Part shown: positions 1 to 5,827 of the stretch, piece by piece
Layout: every line of letters starts with the position of its first letter
Position numbering within the stretch: position 1 is the stretch's first letter
Source of the DNA: Verrucomicrobia bacterium UBA7008
GTDB lineage: Bacteria > Verrucomicrobiota > Kiritimatiellia > RFP12 > UBA1067
Direction: 5' to 3'
Assembly (NCBI GenBank): GCA_002449695.1
Contig: DJXI01000050.1
Span: 29,051 to 35,438 of the forward strand
Length of the DNA stretch: 6,388 nucleotides
The notes under the pieces: generated by a model
The model's database searches: none
What the model was told of the DNA's origin: nothing
What the model saw: the letters and a program-made list of their open reading frames with translations, nothing else
Translations under genes and position numbers: made by a program

Positions 1-8
1 TGATCAAG

Positions 9-2213
9 CTAGTCCAGGATGCCCTTCGACGGCGGCTCGGCCTCGTCCCACCACGACCCCTTCGACGCGGCGATGCGCGCGATCGGCTTCGTCGTCAGCT
101 GCTTGCCCTTCGTCGACGCGGCGCGGATCGGCACCACGTCCTGCGGCTCGGACTTGCCCGTCTCGAGATTGGTGCGCGCAACCTGCTCCTTCGGCAGGAA
201 GTACTGCTGGTGGATGCGCTGGTTCTTCGCCGGTTTGAACTTGACGTAGATCGTGTCGGGGCAGCCCGCCTGGAAGAAGAGGATGCGCGACTTCGGCTTC
301 TCGGGCGCGAGGCGGTAGTCCTTGTTGCGGATCAGCCCGCCGAAGCGGAAGCGCTTGATGTAGCTGAACTTGTAGCCGCCGTCCTCGTAGACGGCCGTGA
401 AGTCGCGCTCGCGGTCCTTCTCCTGGTCGTAGCGCAGGACGGCCAGCAGGTCCTTGTCGACGAAAATCTTCTCCTCGGGCTGGACCTTGCGGAACCTGCC
501 GTCGCGCCAGACGAGGATCAGCTCGTCGAGCGACGAGCACTTGAAGAGCTCCTCGCCGCTGCGCAGGCCGGAGCCGACATAGTTGTTCTCCCTGTCCCAC
601 CTGACCGTCAGCTCGCTCGCCGTGATCGCGCGCACGTCCACCTGCTTGAACGCGCCCGACTCGACCTTCGTGCAGCGCGGATACTTCTTCGCGTAGTCCT
701 TGATCAGCCCCTTGAGGTACTTCACCACGAACGCGCGCAGATGCGCCAGGTTGTCGCGCACCTGCGCCTCCTCCTTCAGGATGCCGTCGATCTCCTCGCG
801 GTTCTTGTCGATGTCGAACTGCGAGATGCGGCGGATCTGGAGCTTCAGGAGGCGCTCGATGTCCTCGTCCGTCAGGCCCCGGCGCAGCTCCTTCAGGAAC
901 GGCTGGAAGCCGGTGACGATGGCGGCCTTGACGCCGTCCATCGTCTTTTCGGACTCGATGCGCTTGTAGATGCGCTCCTCGATGAAGATGCGGTCGAGCG
1001 TGCGCGCGTGGAAGAGGTCGTCGAGCTCGCCGAGGCGGATTTCCTGCTCCTTCTTCGTCAGCTCCATGAGCCGGTCGACGTTGCACTTCAGGATCTGCGA
1101 AACCGTCATCAGCTTCGGCCGCCCCGCCTCCAGCACGATGGGGCGCGACGAGATCGACTTCTCGCACGTGGTGAACGCATAGAGCGCGACGATCGTCTTC
1201 TCCGGGCTCGCGCCCGTCTGGAGCTCCAGCTCGATGCGCACCGTCTCGCTCGTCAGGTCGTGGATCTTGCGGACGGGCACCTTCTTCTTCTTAATGGCGT
1301 CCTCGATGGACGCGGAGAGGCTGTCCGTCGTCTCGCCCCACGGCAGTTCCGTGATGACGAGCTTCGTCTTGTCCTCCTTCTCGATCTTCGCGCGGATCTT
1401 GACCTTGCCGAGGCCGTCCTGGTAGTCGCTGACGTCCATCACGCCGCCGAGCTGGAAGTCGGGGTAGAGCGCGAAGGGCTTCTTCTGGAGAAGCGCGATC
1501 TCGGCTTCGAGCAGCTCGATGAAGTTGTGCGGCAGGATCGCCGTCGACAGCCCCACCGCGATGCCGTCCGCGCCCATCATCAGCAGGAGCGGGATCTTCG
1601 CGGGCAGATAGACGGGCTCTTCCTTGCGGCCGTCGTAGTTCGGCACGAACGCGGTCGTCTTCCGGTTGAAGACCTCCTTGCGCGCGAGCTCCGTCAGGCG
1701 GCATTCGATGTAGCGCGTCGCCGCGTGCGGCATGCCGGTGTAGAGCGAGCCGTAGTTGCCCTGGCCGTCGATGAGATAGCCCTTGCCTTCGCCCCACAGC
1801 TTGTTGGCGAGGACCACGATCGCGTCGCCGATCGACGCATCGCCGTGCGGGTGGTACTGCATCGCGTGGCCGACGATGTTCGCGACCTTGGTGTAGCGCC
1901 CGTCGTCCTTCTCCCAGAGCGAATGCAGGATGCGCCGCTGCACGGGCTTGAGGCCGTCCTCCACCGCCGGGATCGCGCGCGAGCAGATGACGTACGCCGA
2001 ATACTGGCGGAAGTTGAAGTCGTAGAGGTCGCGCATCGGGCCCGTGCCCGTCAGGCCGCTCTTGGGCATCACCGGTTCGGGGGCTTCGCTTTTCTTCGGT
2101 TCGCGCGGTTCGGCGGCCGGCTCCGCCGGAGGCGCCGCAAACAGATCAAGGTTGTCAAACAGACTCGGCGGCTCCGCGCCCTTCTTCTTGCTGCTGTCGT
2201 TTTTCTTTGCCAT
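9..2213 (-). CDS. parC: DNA topoisomerase IV subunit A (ParC/GyrA family)
   Basis: This is the DNA-cleaving subunit of a type IIA topoisomerase, 734 aa, acting with a ParE/GyrB ATPase that is not in the window. Residues 1-58 are a Lys/Pro/Glu/Ala-rich, probably disordered extension. The breakage-reunion domain follows: VEDGLKPVQRRIL at 84-96, HPHGDASIGD at 121-130, catalytic Tyr168 in AATRYIE, and GADGIAVGLST at 214-224. A tower and coiled-coil region runs to about 510. The C-terminal region, about 515-734, is shorter than a full gyrase beta-pinwheel, and I see no GyrA-box (QRRGGKG), which favours topoisomerase IV over gyrase. The ATG at 2213 is chosen because it begins a typical Lys-rich terminus (MAKKND); a GTG at 2243 in frame would add ten unusual residues. 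The only SD-like sequence is a weak GGATGG 10 nt upstream. The gene follows tRNA-Tyr with no clear promoter between them. The family is certain; ParC rather than GyrA is likely. Confidence 0.93.
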   Translation of the reverse strand: MAKKNDSSKKKGAEPPSLFDNLDLFAAPPAEPAAEPREPKKSEAPEPVMPKSGLTGTGPMRDLYDFNFRQYSAYVICSRAIPAVEDGLKPVQRRILHSLWEKDDGRYTKVANIVGHAMQYHPHGDASIGDAIVVLANKLWGEGKGYLIDGQGNYGSLYTGMPHAATRYIECRLTELARKEVFNRKTTAFVPNYDGRKEEPVYLPAKIPLLLMMGADGIAVGLSTAILPHNFIELLEAEIALLQKKPFALYPDFQLGGVMDVSDYQDGLGKVKIRAKIEKEDKTKLVITELPWGETTDSLSASIEDAIKKKKVPVRKIHDLTSETVRIELELQTGASPEKTIVALYAFTTCEKSISSRPIVLEAGRPKLMTVSQILKCNVDRLMELTKKEQEIRLGELDDLFHARTLDRIFIEERIYKRIESEKTMDGVKAAIVTGFQPFLKELRRGLTDEDIERLLKLQIRRISQFDIDKNREEIDGILKEEAQVRDNLAHLRAFVVKYLKGLIKDYAKKYPRCTKVESGAFKQVDVRAITASELTVRWDRENNYVGSGLRSGEELFKCSSLDELILVWRDGRFRKVQPEEKIFVDKDLLAVLRYDQEKDRERDFTAVYEDGGYKFSYIKRFRFGGLIRNKDYRLAPEKPKSRILFFQAGCPDTIYVKFKPAKNQRIHQQYFLPKEQVARTNLETGKSEPQDVVPIRAASTKGKQLTTKPIARIAASKGSWWDEAEPPSKGILD

Positions 2214-2259
2214 TCTTATGCAACCATCCGCGGAAAACTGCACGCGGCCACAAAAAAAC

Positions 2260-2345
2260 TGGTTGTCAGGAGTGGATTCGAACCACTGAAGGCGTTAGCC
2301 AGCAGATTTACAGTCTGCCCTCGTTGACCGCTTGAGTACCTGACA
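2260..2345 (-). tRNA. tRNA-Tyr (anticodon GTA), CCA encoded
   Basis: The complete cloverleaf folds by eye. The acceptor stem is TGTCAGG (2345-2339) with CCTGACA (2270-2264), then discriminator A at 2263 and encoded CCA at 2262-2260. The D arm contains AAGCGGTCAAC. The anticodon stem GCAGA/TCTGC closes the loop CTGTAAA, with anticodon GTA at 2311-2309. A 14-nt long variable arm has a GGC/GCC stem, as expected for bacterial class II tRNA-Tyr, and the T arm is AGTGG-TTCGAAT-CCACT. The arrangement and loop sequences closely match known bacterial tRNA-Tyr. The first acceptor pair is U1:A72, whereas the usual bacterial tyrosine tRNA has G1:C72. The gene lies just downstream of a strong-looking promoter and upstream of parC. 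A run of seven T follows one base after the CCA. Confidence 0.97.
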
Positions 2346-2362
2346 ATCACGAAGTGGGGCAT

Positions 2363-2392
2363 AGTATATCAAAATGCGATGCGCCGCGTCAA
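2363..2392 (-). promoter_or_regulatory. Sigma70-type promoter for tRNA-Tyr (and perhaps parC)
   Basis: On the minus strand a -35 box TTGACG (2392-2387) is separated by 18 bp from a -10 box TATACT (2368-2363). The -10 box is preceded by TG-A, giving an extended -10. Transcription would start near 2356, about 10 nt before the mature tRNA 5' end. The -35 box lies entirely inside the 3' arm of the hairpin that ends the upstream kinase operon. Confidence 0.7.
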
Positions 2393-2423
2393 GTGCGAAT
2401 CGGCTGCAACTTGACGCGGCGCA
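2380..2423 (-). terminator. Stem-loop after the kinase operon, probable terminator
   Basis: A perfect 15-bp inverted repeat (2409-2423 with 2380-2394, core GCGCCGCGTCAAGT) encloses a 14-nt loop. It begins 14 nt after the stop codon of the NahK-like kinase. The bases after the stem on the minus strand are TCGCATTTTGATAT, so the T tract is short and displaced. It may be a weak intrinsic terminator, an RNA 3'-end stabiliser, or a protein-binding palindrome. It also contains the -35 box of the tRNA-Tyr promoter. Confidence 0.6.
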
Positions 2424-2436
2424 CGGCGGGCGATTT

Positions 2437-3471
2437 TCAGCAGTATTTGCGGACGATCGCCTCGTATTCGTCGGCCTGCGCCTCCATCGACTCGACCATC
2501 TTGAACTGCGTGTGGCAGCGCACGAGGTTGTGGTCGTCGTAGGCGGTGTGGAAGTACGTGTCGCCGTTGAGGTAGTCCGCGAGGAAGCGGATGCCGCATT
2601 CGAGCGTCAGGAGCCGCCCCGAGAACGCGATGTTCGCCTTCTCCGCCTCGTTGAGGAACTTCGCGCCGGCGAGGTAGCCCTTGACGAGCGCCTCGAAGTA
2701 TTCCTTCTTCGAGTAGACCTTCGACAGGTCCTTCTCGTCCTCGGCCGCGGCCGCGCTCGACGTGCGCACCATGTCGCCGAAGTCGTAGAGGGCCGAGCCG
2801 GGCATCGTCGTATCGAGGTCGATGACGACGTTCGTGCCGTCGGGCGCGAGCATCACGTTGTTGATCTTCGTGTCCTGGTGCACGACGCGCTCGGGGATGT
2901 CGCCCGACTTCATCAGGTCGACGATCCGCGAGCACTCCGCGCGGCGCTTCTCGACGAACGCGAGCTCCGCGGCCACCTTCGCCTTGCGGCCCTTGACGTC
3001 CTTCGCCGCCGCCTCGTCGAGCTGGCGCAGACGGTCGGGCGTGTCGTGGAACCGGGCGATGATGTCGGCGAGCCGCGGCGGCGGGATGTCGGCGAGGTCG
3101 TTCTGGAACTTGGCGAACGCCGCCGCCACCTGCTCGGCCTGCGCGACTTCGGTGACGACGTCCGTCGAGGTGTAGCCCTCGAGGAACGCGTAGAGCCGCC
3201 ACGGGTTCTCGTAGCCGACGACTTCGAGCGACGCGACGCCCTTCGACTTGAGGAAGGACGTCACGCGCAGGATGTTGTTCTTCAGCAGGACGGGATCGAA
3301 GATGTCGGTGTTGACGCGCTGGAGGATGAACCGCACGCCGCGCTTCGTCTCGACCTTGAAGGTGTCGTTGATGTGCCCCGAGCCGTAGCGCGCGACGTCG
3401 GTCGCGTCGGTGACGCCCATCGACGCGAGCGCCGCCAGCAGTTCGTCCTTCGCGTAGACGCGCGCGCCCAT
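2437..3471 (-). CDS. N-acetylhexosamine 1-kinase-like phosphotransferase (APH fold)
   Basis: This 344-aa protein belongs to the aminoglycoside-phosphotransferase-like kinases and most resembles the NahK group, which phosphorylates GlcNAc/GalNAc at C1 in mucin and milk-glycan salvage (about 360 aa). Visible motifs are the nucleotide loop YGSGHINDTF (29-38), the adjoining strand FILQRVN (48-54), the catalytic HQDTKINN with His198, Asp200 and Asn205, and the metal-binding VIDLDT with Asp218. GSALYDFGDMVR follows at 225-236. No signal peptide is seen, so it should be cytosolic. The start ATG shares one base with the upstream TAA (TAATG). A GGGG SD core 8 nt upstream lies inside the Lys-rich 3' end of the ROK gene, so translation is probably coupled. 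A longer in-frame version starting at 3906 is rejected because it overlaps the ROK gene. The substrate is inferred; another sugar or choline-type alcohol is possible. Confidence 0.86.
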   Translation of the reverse strand: MGARVYAKDELLAALASMGVTDATDVARYGSGHINDTFKVETKRGVRFILQRVNTDIFDPVLLKNNILRVTSFLKSKGVASLEVVGYENPWRLYAFLEGYTSTDVVTEVAQAEQVAAAFAKFQNDLADIPPPRLADIIARFHDTPDRLRQLDEAAAKDVKGRKAKVAAELAFVEKRRAECSRIVDLMKSGDIPERVVHQDTKINNVMLAPDGTNVVIDLDTTMPGSALYDFGDMVRTSSAAAAEDEKDLSKVYSKKEYFEALVKGYLAGAKFLNEAEKANIAFSGRLLTLECGIRFLADYLNGDTYFHTAYDDHNLVRCHTQFKMVESMEAQADEYEAIVRKYC

Positions 3472-4868
3472 TACTTCTTCCCCTTCTTCGCCTTGATGAC
3501 CGGGATCTGGGCCGCGGCGACGGACTGGCCGAGGCGGCGGAAGTGCTCGTCCGGCACGACGAGCTCGATCTTCTCCGCCCACTCGGGATAGACGTCCTTG
3601 AGCATCGCCTGCGCCGTCTCGAGGATGATGTCGCCGCCGAGGCCCGACGTGACGCGCCCGAGCAGCATCATGCTCGTGTAGTCGTAGAACTCGTTGTACC
3701 ACGGGATCGCGTGCGCGAGGAAGCGGCCGATCTGCACGTAGACCTTGAGCGCGCGCTGGTCGCCCTTCTCCATCGCGGCCTGCACGACCTTGAGGCGCTC
3801 GGGGAGCTTCATCTCCTGCGGGAACGTGAAGCCGTGCTTCTCGGCGAGCCAGTTGACGGCCTGCTGCGAGAACGCCATCGCGCCCACGCCCGCGTCGCCC
3901 GACCACTCGTCCTTCGGCGCGGCCGGGTTGAAGTCGACCGGCGCGAACGCGAGCTCGGTGATGCGGCCCGTCAGCGCGCCCGACGGATCGATGTAGCCGA
4001 CGGCCTCCGACGAGCCCATCGCGACGCCGAGGATGCCCTTCTTGCCCATCGTGATCATGCCGGCGAGCGCCGAGACGTCACCGTCGTTGTAGATCTCGAA
4101 CGGCACGCCCCAGTCCTTCTCGACGCGGAAGAACATGTCCTGCGCGATCGGGTACTTCTCGGGATTCTGCTCCTTGATCGCGCGGAAGAGGCTGGCGACG
4201 CCCATCTTCTTGCCCACGAGCGTGCCCGCCGTCGAGCCGCCGATCGCGTCGACGCGCGGCAGCGTGGCCGCGGCCTCCTTGAGGCCCGCCGTCAGCATGG
4301 AGTAGTGATACTCGGGATCGGGGTTGTTGCGCGGATCCCACGGGAACTCCTTCGAGAAGACGACCTTGCCCTTGTCGAGCGCGGAGATCTTGAAGTCGCT
4401 CGCGCCGAGGTCGAAGCCGATGCGGCAGCCGTCGGCGACGGTCTTGACCTTCGTCAGCGTCTCGTTCATCTCGGGCATCTTCTTCAGCGGCACGACGACC
4501 GCCTCGACCGGACGGCCGTAGAGGTCGGAGAAGAAGCCGTAGTCGAACTTGCGCGCGCCCTTCTTCGTGTAGGCCTTCGCGACCGGCTGCACGACGGCGT
4601 CGGGGCCGGCGAGGTAGAGCTTCCAGCCGCCCGCGGACCAGACGATGAACTTCGCGATGCGGTCGACCGCGTGGCTGACGGCCTTGACCGCCTCCGGATC
4701 GAGCCGCTTCGGGATCGGCAGGTCGTAGCGGTACACCTTGCCGTCCTCGCGCTCCCACGCGATCGCGACGACGTCCGCCTTGCCGGAGATTCCCGCGTAG
4801 ATCTCCCAGAGCGCGCCCATCGGCGCGATGAATTCGGTTGTCTTGCACTTGCCGCACTTGCAGGCCAT
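3471..4868 (-). CDS. Divergent ROK-family sugar kinase-like protein with Cys-rich N-terminus
   Basis: This 465-aa protein has an ASKHA/ROK core at about 148-455. GFDLGASDFK (151-160) fits the phosphate-binding DxGxTxxK motif. YNDGDVSALAG (260-270) matches the ROK NDANxxALGE segment and supplies the likely base Asp262. GVAMGSSEAVGYID (281-294) replaces the usual GTGxGGG loop. Two things are odd. About 145 residues precede the core, opening with MACKCGKCK (Cys3, Cys5, Cys8), a possible metal site. The ROK zinc motif CxCGxxGCxE is absent; the corresponding stretch near 320-335 reads EWSGDAGVGAMAFSQQ. The start is well supported: GGGAG lies 7 nt before the ATG and a strong promoter lies upstream. 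The gene is first in an operon with the NahK-like kinase, suggesting joint work on an amino sugar. It may be a hexose kinase or a sugar-sensing regulator; I saw no helix-turn-helix. Confidence 0.82.
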   Translation of the reverse strand: MACKCGKCKTTEFIAPMGALWEIYAGISGKADVVAIAWEREDGKVYRYDLPIPKRLDPEAVKAVSHAVDRIAKFIVWSAGGWKLYLAGPDAVVQPVAKAYTKKGARKFDYGFFSDLYGRPVEAVVVPLKKMPEMNETLTKVKTVADGCRIGFDLGASDFKISALDKGKVVFSKEFPWDPRNNPDPEYHYSMLTAGLKEAAATLPRVDAIGGSTAGTLVGKKMGVASLFRAIKEQNPEKYPIAQDMFFRVEKDWGVPFEIYNDGDVSALAGMITMGKKGILGVAMGSSEAVGYIDPSGALTGRITELAFAPVDFNPAAPKDEWSGDAGVGAMAFSQQAVNWLAEKHGFTFPQEMKLPERLKVVQAAMEKGDQRALKVYVQIGRFLAHAIPWYNEFYDYTSMMLLGRVTSGLGGDIILETAQAMLKDVYPEWAEKIELVVPDEHFRRLGQSVAAAQIPVIKAKKGKK

Positions 4869-4875
4869 GTTGTGT

Positions 4876-4880
4876 CTCCC
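4876..4880 (-). promoter_or_regulatory. Ribosome binding site of the ROK gene
   Basis: GGGAG within AAGGGAGA lies 7 nt before the ATG at 4868 and fixes that start. The same CAAGGGAGA block at the same spacing precedes the small ORF starting at 5084. Confidence 0.7.
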
Positions 4881-4923
4881 TTGTTTGGTGGTTTGGGTTT
4901 GAGTCAGATCGGTTGATGCGGGA

Positions 4924-4952
4924 ATTGTATCAAACTTTCCTCTCTACGGCAA
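4924..4952 (-). promoter_or_regulatory. Extended -10 promoter of the ROK/NahK operon
   Basis: On the minus strand TTGCCG (4952-4947) and TACAAT (4929-4924) are separated by exactly 17 bp, and TG-A precedes the -10 box. The predicted start near 4917 gives a leader of about 50 nt before the ROK start at 4868. The -35 box overlaps GGCACTTGCC, whose ends GGCA/TGCC are complementary; this could be an operator but is short enough to be chance. Confidence 0.65.
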
Positions 4953-5006
4953 GTGCCTTGACATTTTTTGCCTTTTCTGCGATTCAGGAGAAAGATACCC
5001 CTCTCG

Positions 5007-5084
5007 TCATGCGCCGCCTGCGTCACAATCCTTCCACAACCGGGAGCGGCTGTTTACCAAGAATCGCAAGAGAGCGTTTTTCAT
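5007..5084 (-). CDS. Possible 25-aa small ORF or leader peptide
   Basis: An ATG at 5084 opens a 25-codon frame (begins MKNALLRFLV, ends CDAGGA) that stops with TGA at 5009-5007. GGGAG lies 7 nt upstream, the same block and spacing as at the ROK start, which is the main reason to list it. It lies between the exported-protein gene and the ROK promoter. The peptide is basic with a short hydrophobic N-terminus, but I recognise nothing in it. It could be a real small protein, a leader peptide, or the remnant 5' end of a decayed gene. Short frames with a decent SD also arise by chance. Confidence 0.2.
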   Translation of the reverse strand: MKNALLRFLVNSRSRLWKDCDAGGA

Positions 5085-5100
5085 TTTAGCTCTCCCTTGC
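5066..5100 (-). promoter_or_regulatory. RNA hairpin enclosing the SD and start of the small ORF
   Basis: On the minus strand GCAAGGGAGAGC (5100-5089) pairs with GCTCTCTTGC (5075-5066). This gives six base pairs, a two-G bulge and four more pairs around a 13-nt loop. The SD of the small ORF would lie in the stem and the ATG in the loop. No T tract follows on either strand, so it does not look like an intrinsic terminator, although it is the only clear stem-loop after the exported-protein gene. Confidence 0.3.
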
Positions 5101-5158
5101 ATTGATGGAATCTGCTTCGACGCTGATATGGGTGCCGCCGCGGCCGAGGCAAGAGCCC

Positions 5159-5827
5159 TCACAACGGCTCCCAGGACTGCCTGTCAAGGCAATCCAGTCT
5201 GGCCGCCCCCGACAACTGTTCCTCGCAGATATCCGGTCTGTCAGGGTCGCCAATCTCAATCGCCTTGGCTTTGATTCGAAGCAGCAGATTGCTGACGACG
5301 GGTTGAGCATAGTTCAGCGAAAGGCTGTTTTCCGAAGCCGTCCCGTAGGGATCGTGGATGAATTTGATGGTATCCCAGCTGCACGCGTTCGTGTTGGCCT
5401 CGTAAAGGGCCAAGACCTTATCCGCAAAATTGGTGTAATTGTCATAGCCCGAGAAACCAACGGCGCACAGCGTCGTAAAGCGCACCATTTCGTTTGTCTC
5501 GTAGGTCGGCCAATCCACCGCGATTGACGCACAATGGTTGGAGACGAATTCAACCAGCGGCATGATTTCGGCCATCTCCATCTCGCTGGCGACACCGCCG
5601 CCCCGCACGGTTGTAAAATGGTCGAAAGGAGACCGGTAGCGCCTGTAAATGTTCTTCACGAGCGAATAGACATTCGAAGCGACCGTATCGCCCGGGTACG
5701 TCCATTCCGCGTTGTAGCGCCGCTCCAGGTCCTGAAAGTTCTCCGCCGTGACAGGTTCTATCGCCCATAGGCCCAGGCCCATGGCCAGAATCGACATCAA
5801 GACGATTGGCTTACTGATTGTTTTCAT
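5159..5827 (-). CDS. Exported protein of unknown family; candidate periplasmic immunity protein
   Basis: This 222-aa protein is not one I recognise. It opens with a clear signal peptide: MKTISKP, a hydrophobic stretch at about 8-23, and a likely cleavage site VTA-EN after residue 28. No lipobox or later membrane segment is seen, so a soluble periplasmic protein of about 194 residues is expected. The mature part looks mostly helical and has five cysteines (99, 121, 149, 201, 213), enough for two disulfides. It is rich in Asp, Glu, Tyr and Asn. GGAGG 9 nt upstream supports the ATG at 5827. The start lies inside the 3' end of the amidase-like gene, a 17-nt overlap indicating coupled expression. 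The exported product, the tight coupling and the cell-wall-hydrolase neighbour together suggest immunity to that enzyme. G+C is well below that of the kinase genes. The role is inferred. Confidence 0.7.
   Translation of the reverse strand: MKTISKPIVLMSILAMGLGLWAIEPVTAENFQDLERRYNAEWTYPGDTVASNVYSLVKNIYRRYRSPFDHFTTVRGGGVASEMEMAEIMPLVEFVSNHCASIAVDWPTYETNEMVRFTTLCAVGFSGYDNYTNFADKVLALYEANTNACSWDTIKFIHDPYGTASENSLSLNYAQPVVSNLLLRIKAKAIEIGDPDRPDICEEQLSGAARLDCLDRQSWEPL

Noticed and set aside
2214..2243. GTG start at 2243 for ParC, adding MQFSADGCIR
   Set aside because: It has no SD, it falls on the small hairpin next to the tRNA, and the ATG at 2213 gives the usual Lys-rich terminus.
210..2327. Long plus-strand open frame of about 705 codons opposite parC
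   Set aside because: Its product is a low-complexity Arg/Leu/Val/Asp-rich string typical of the antisense of a GC-rich gene. The opposite frame is an unmistakable topoisomerase, and this frame also runs through the tRNA.
3472..3906. N-terminal extension of the NahK-like kinase up to 3906
   Set aside because: The extra 145 codons are an out-of-frame reading of the ROK gene. The ATG at 3471 has an SD and the kinase fold begins right after it.
2374..4916. Long plus-strand open frames opposite both kinase genes
   Set aside because: They have the same antisense composition, with no recognisable motif or SD. The minus-strand frames carry clear kinase motifs.
4958..4963. Consensus TTGACA -35 box on the plus strand
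   Set aside because: No acceptable -10 box lies 16-18 bp downstream (the sequence there is GATTCA), and no plus-strand gene follows.
4979..5067. Inverted GCGATTC / GAATCGC, 7 bp with about 75 bp between the copies
   Set aside because: It is too short and too far apart to separate from chance, and no insertion-sequence feature is associated with it.
5086..5310. 74-codon minus-strand frame overlapping the 3' end of the exported-protein gene
   Set aside because: It is out of frame with the exported-protein gene over most of its length, has no clear SD or recognisable motif, and reads like a shadow frame.
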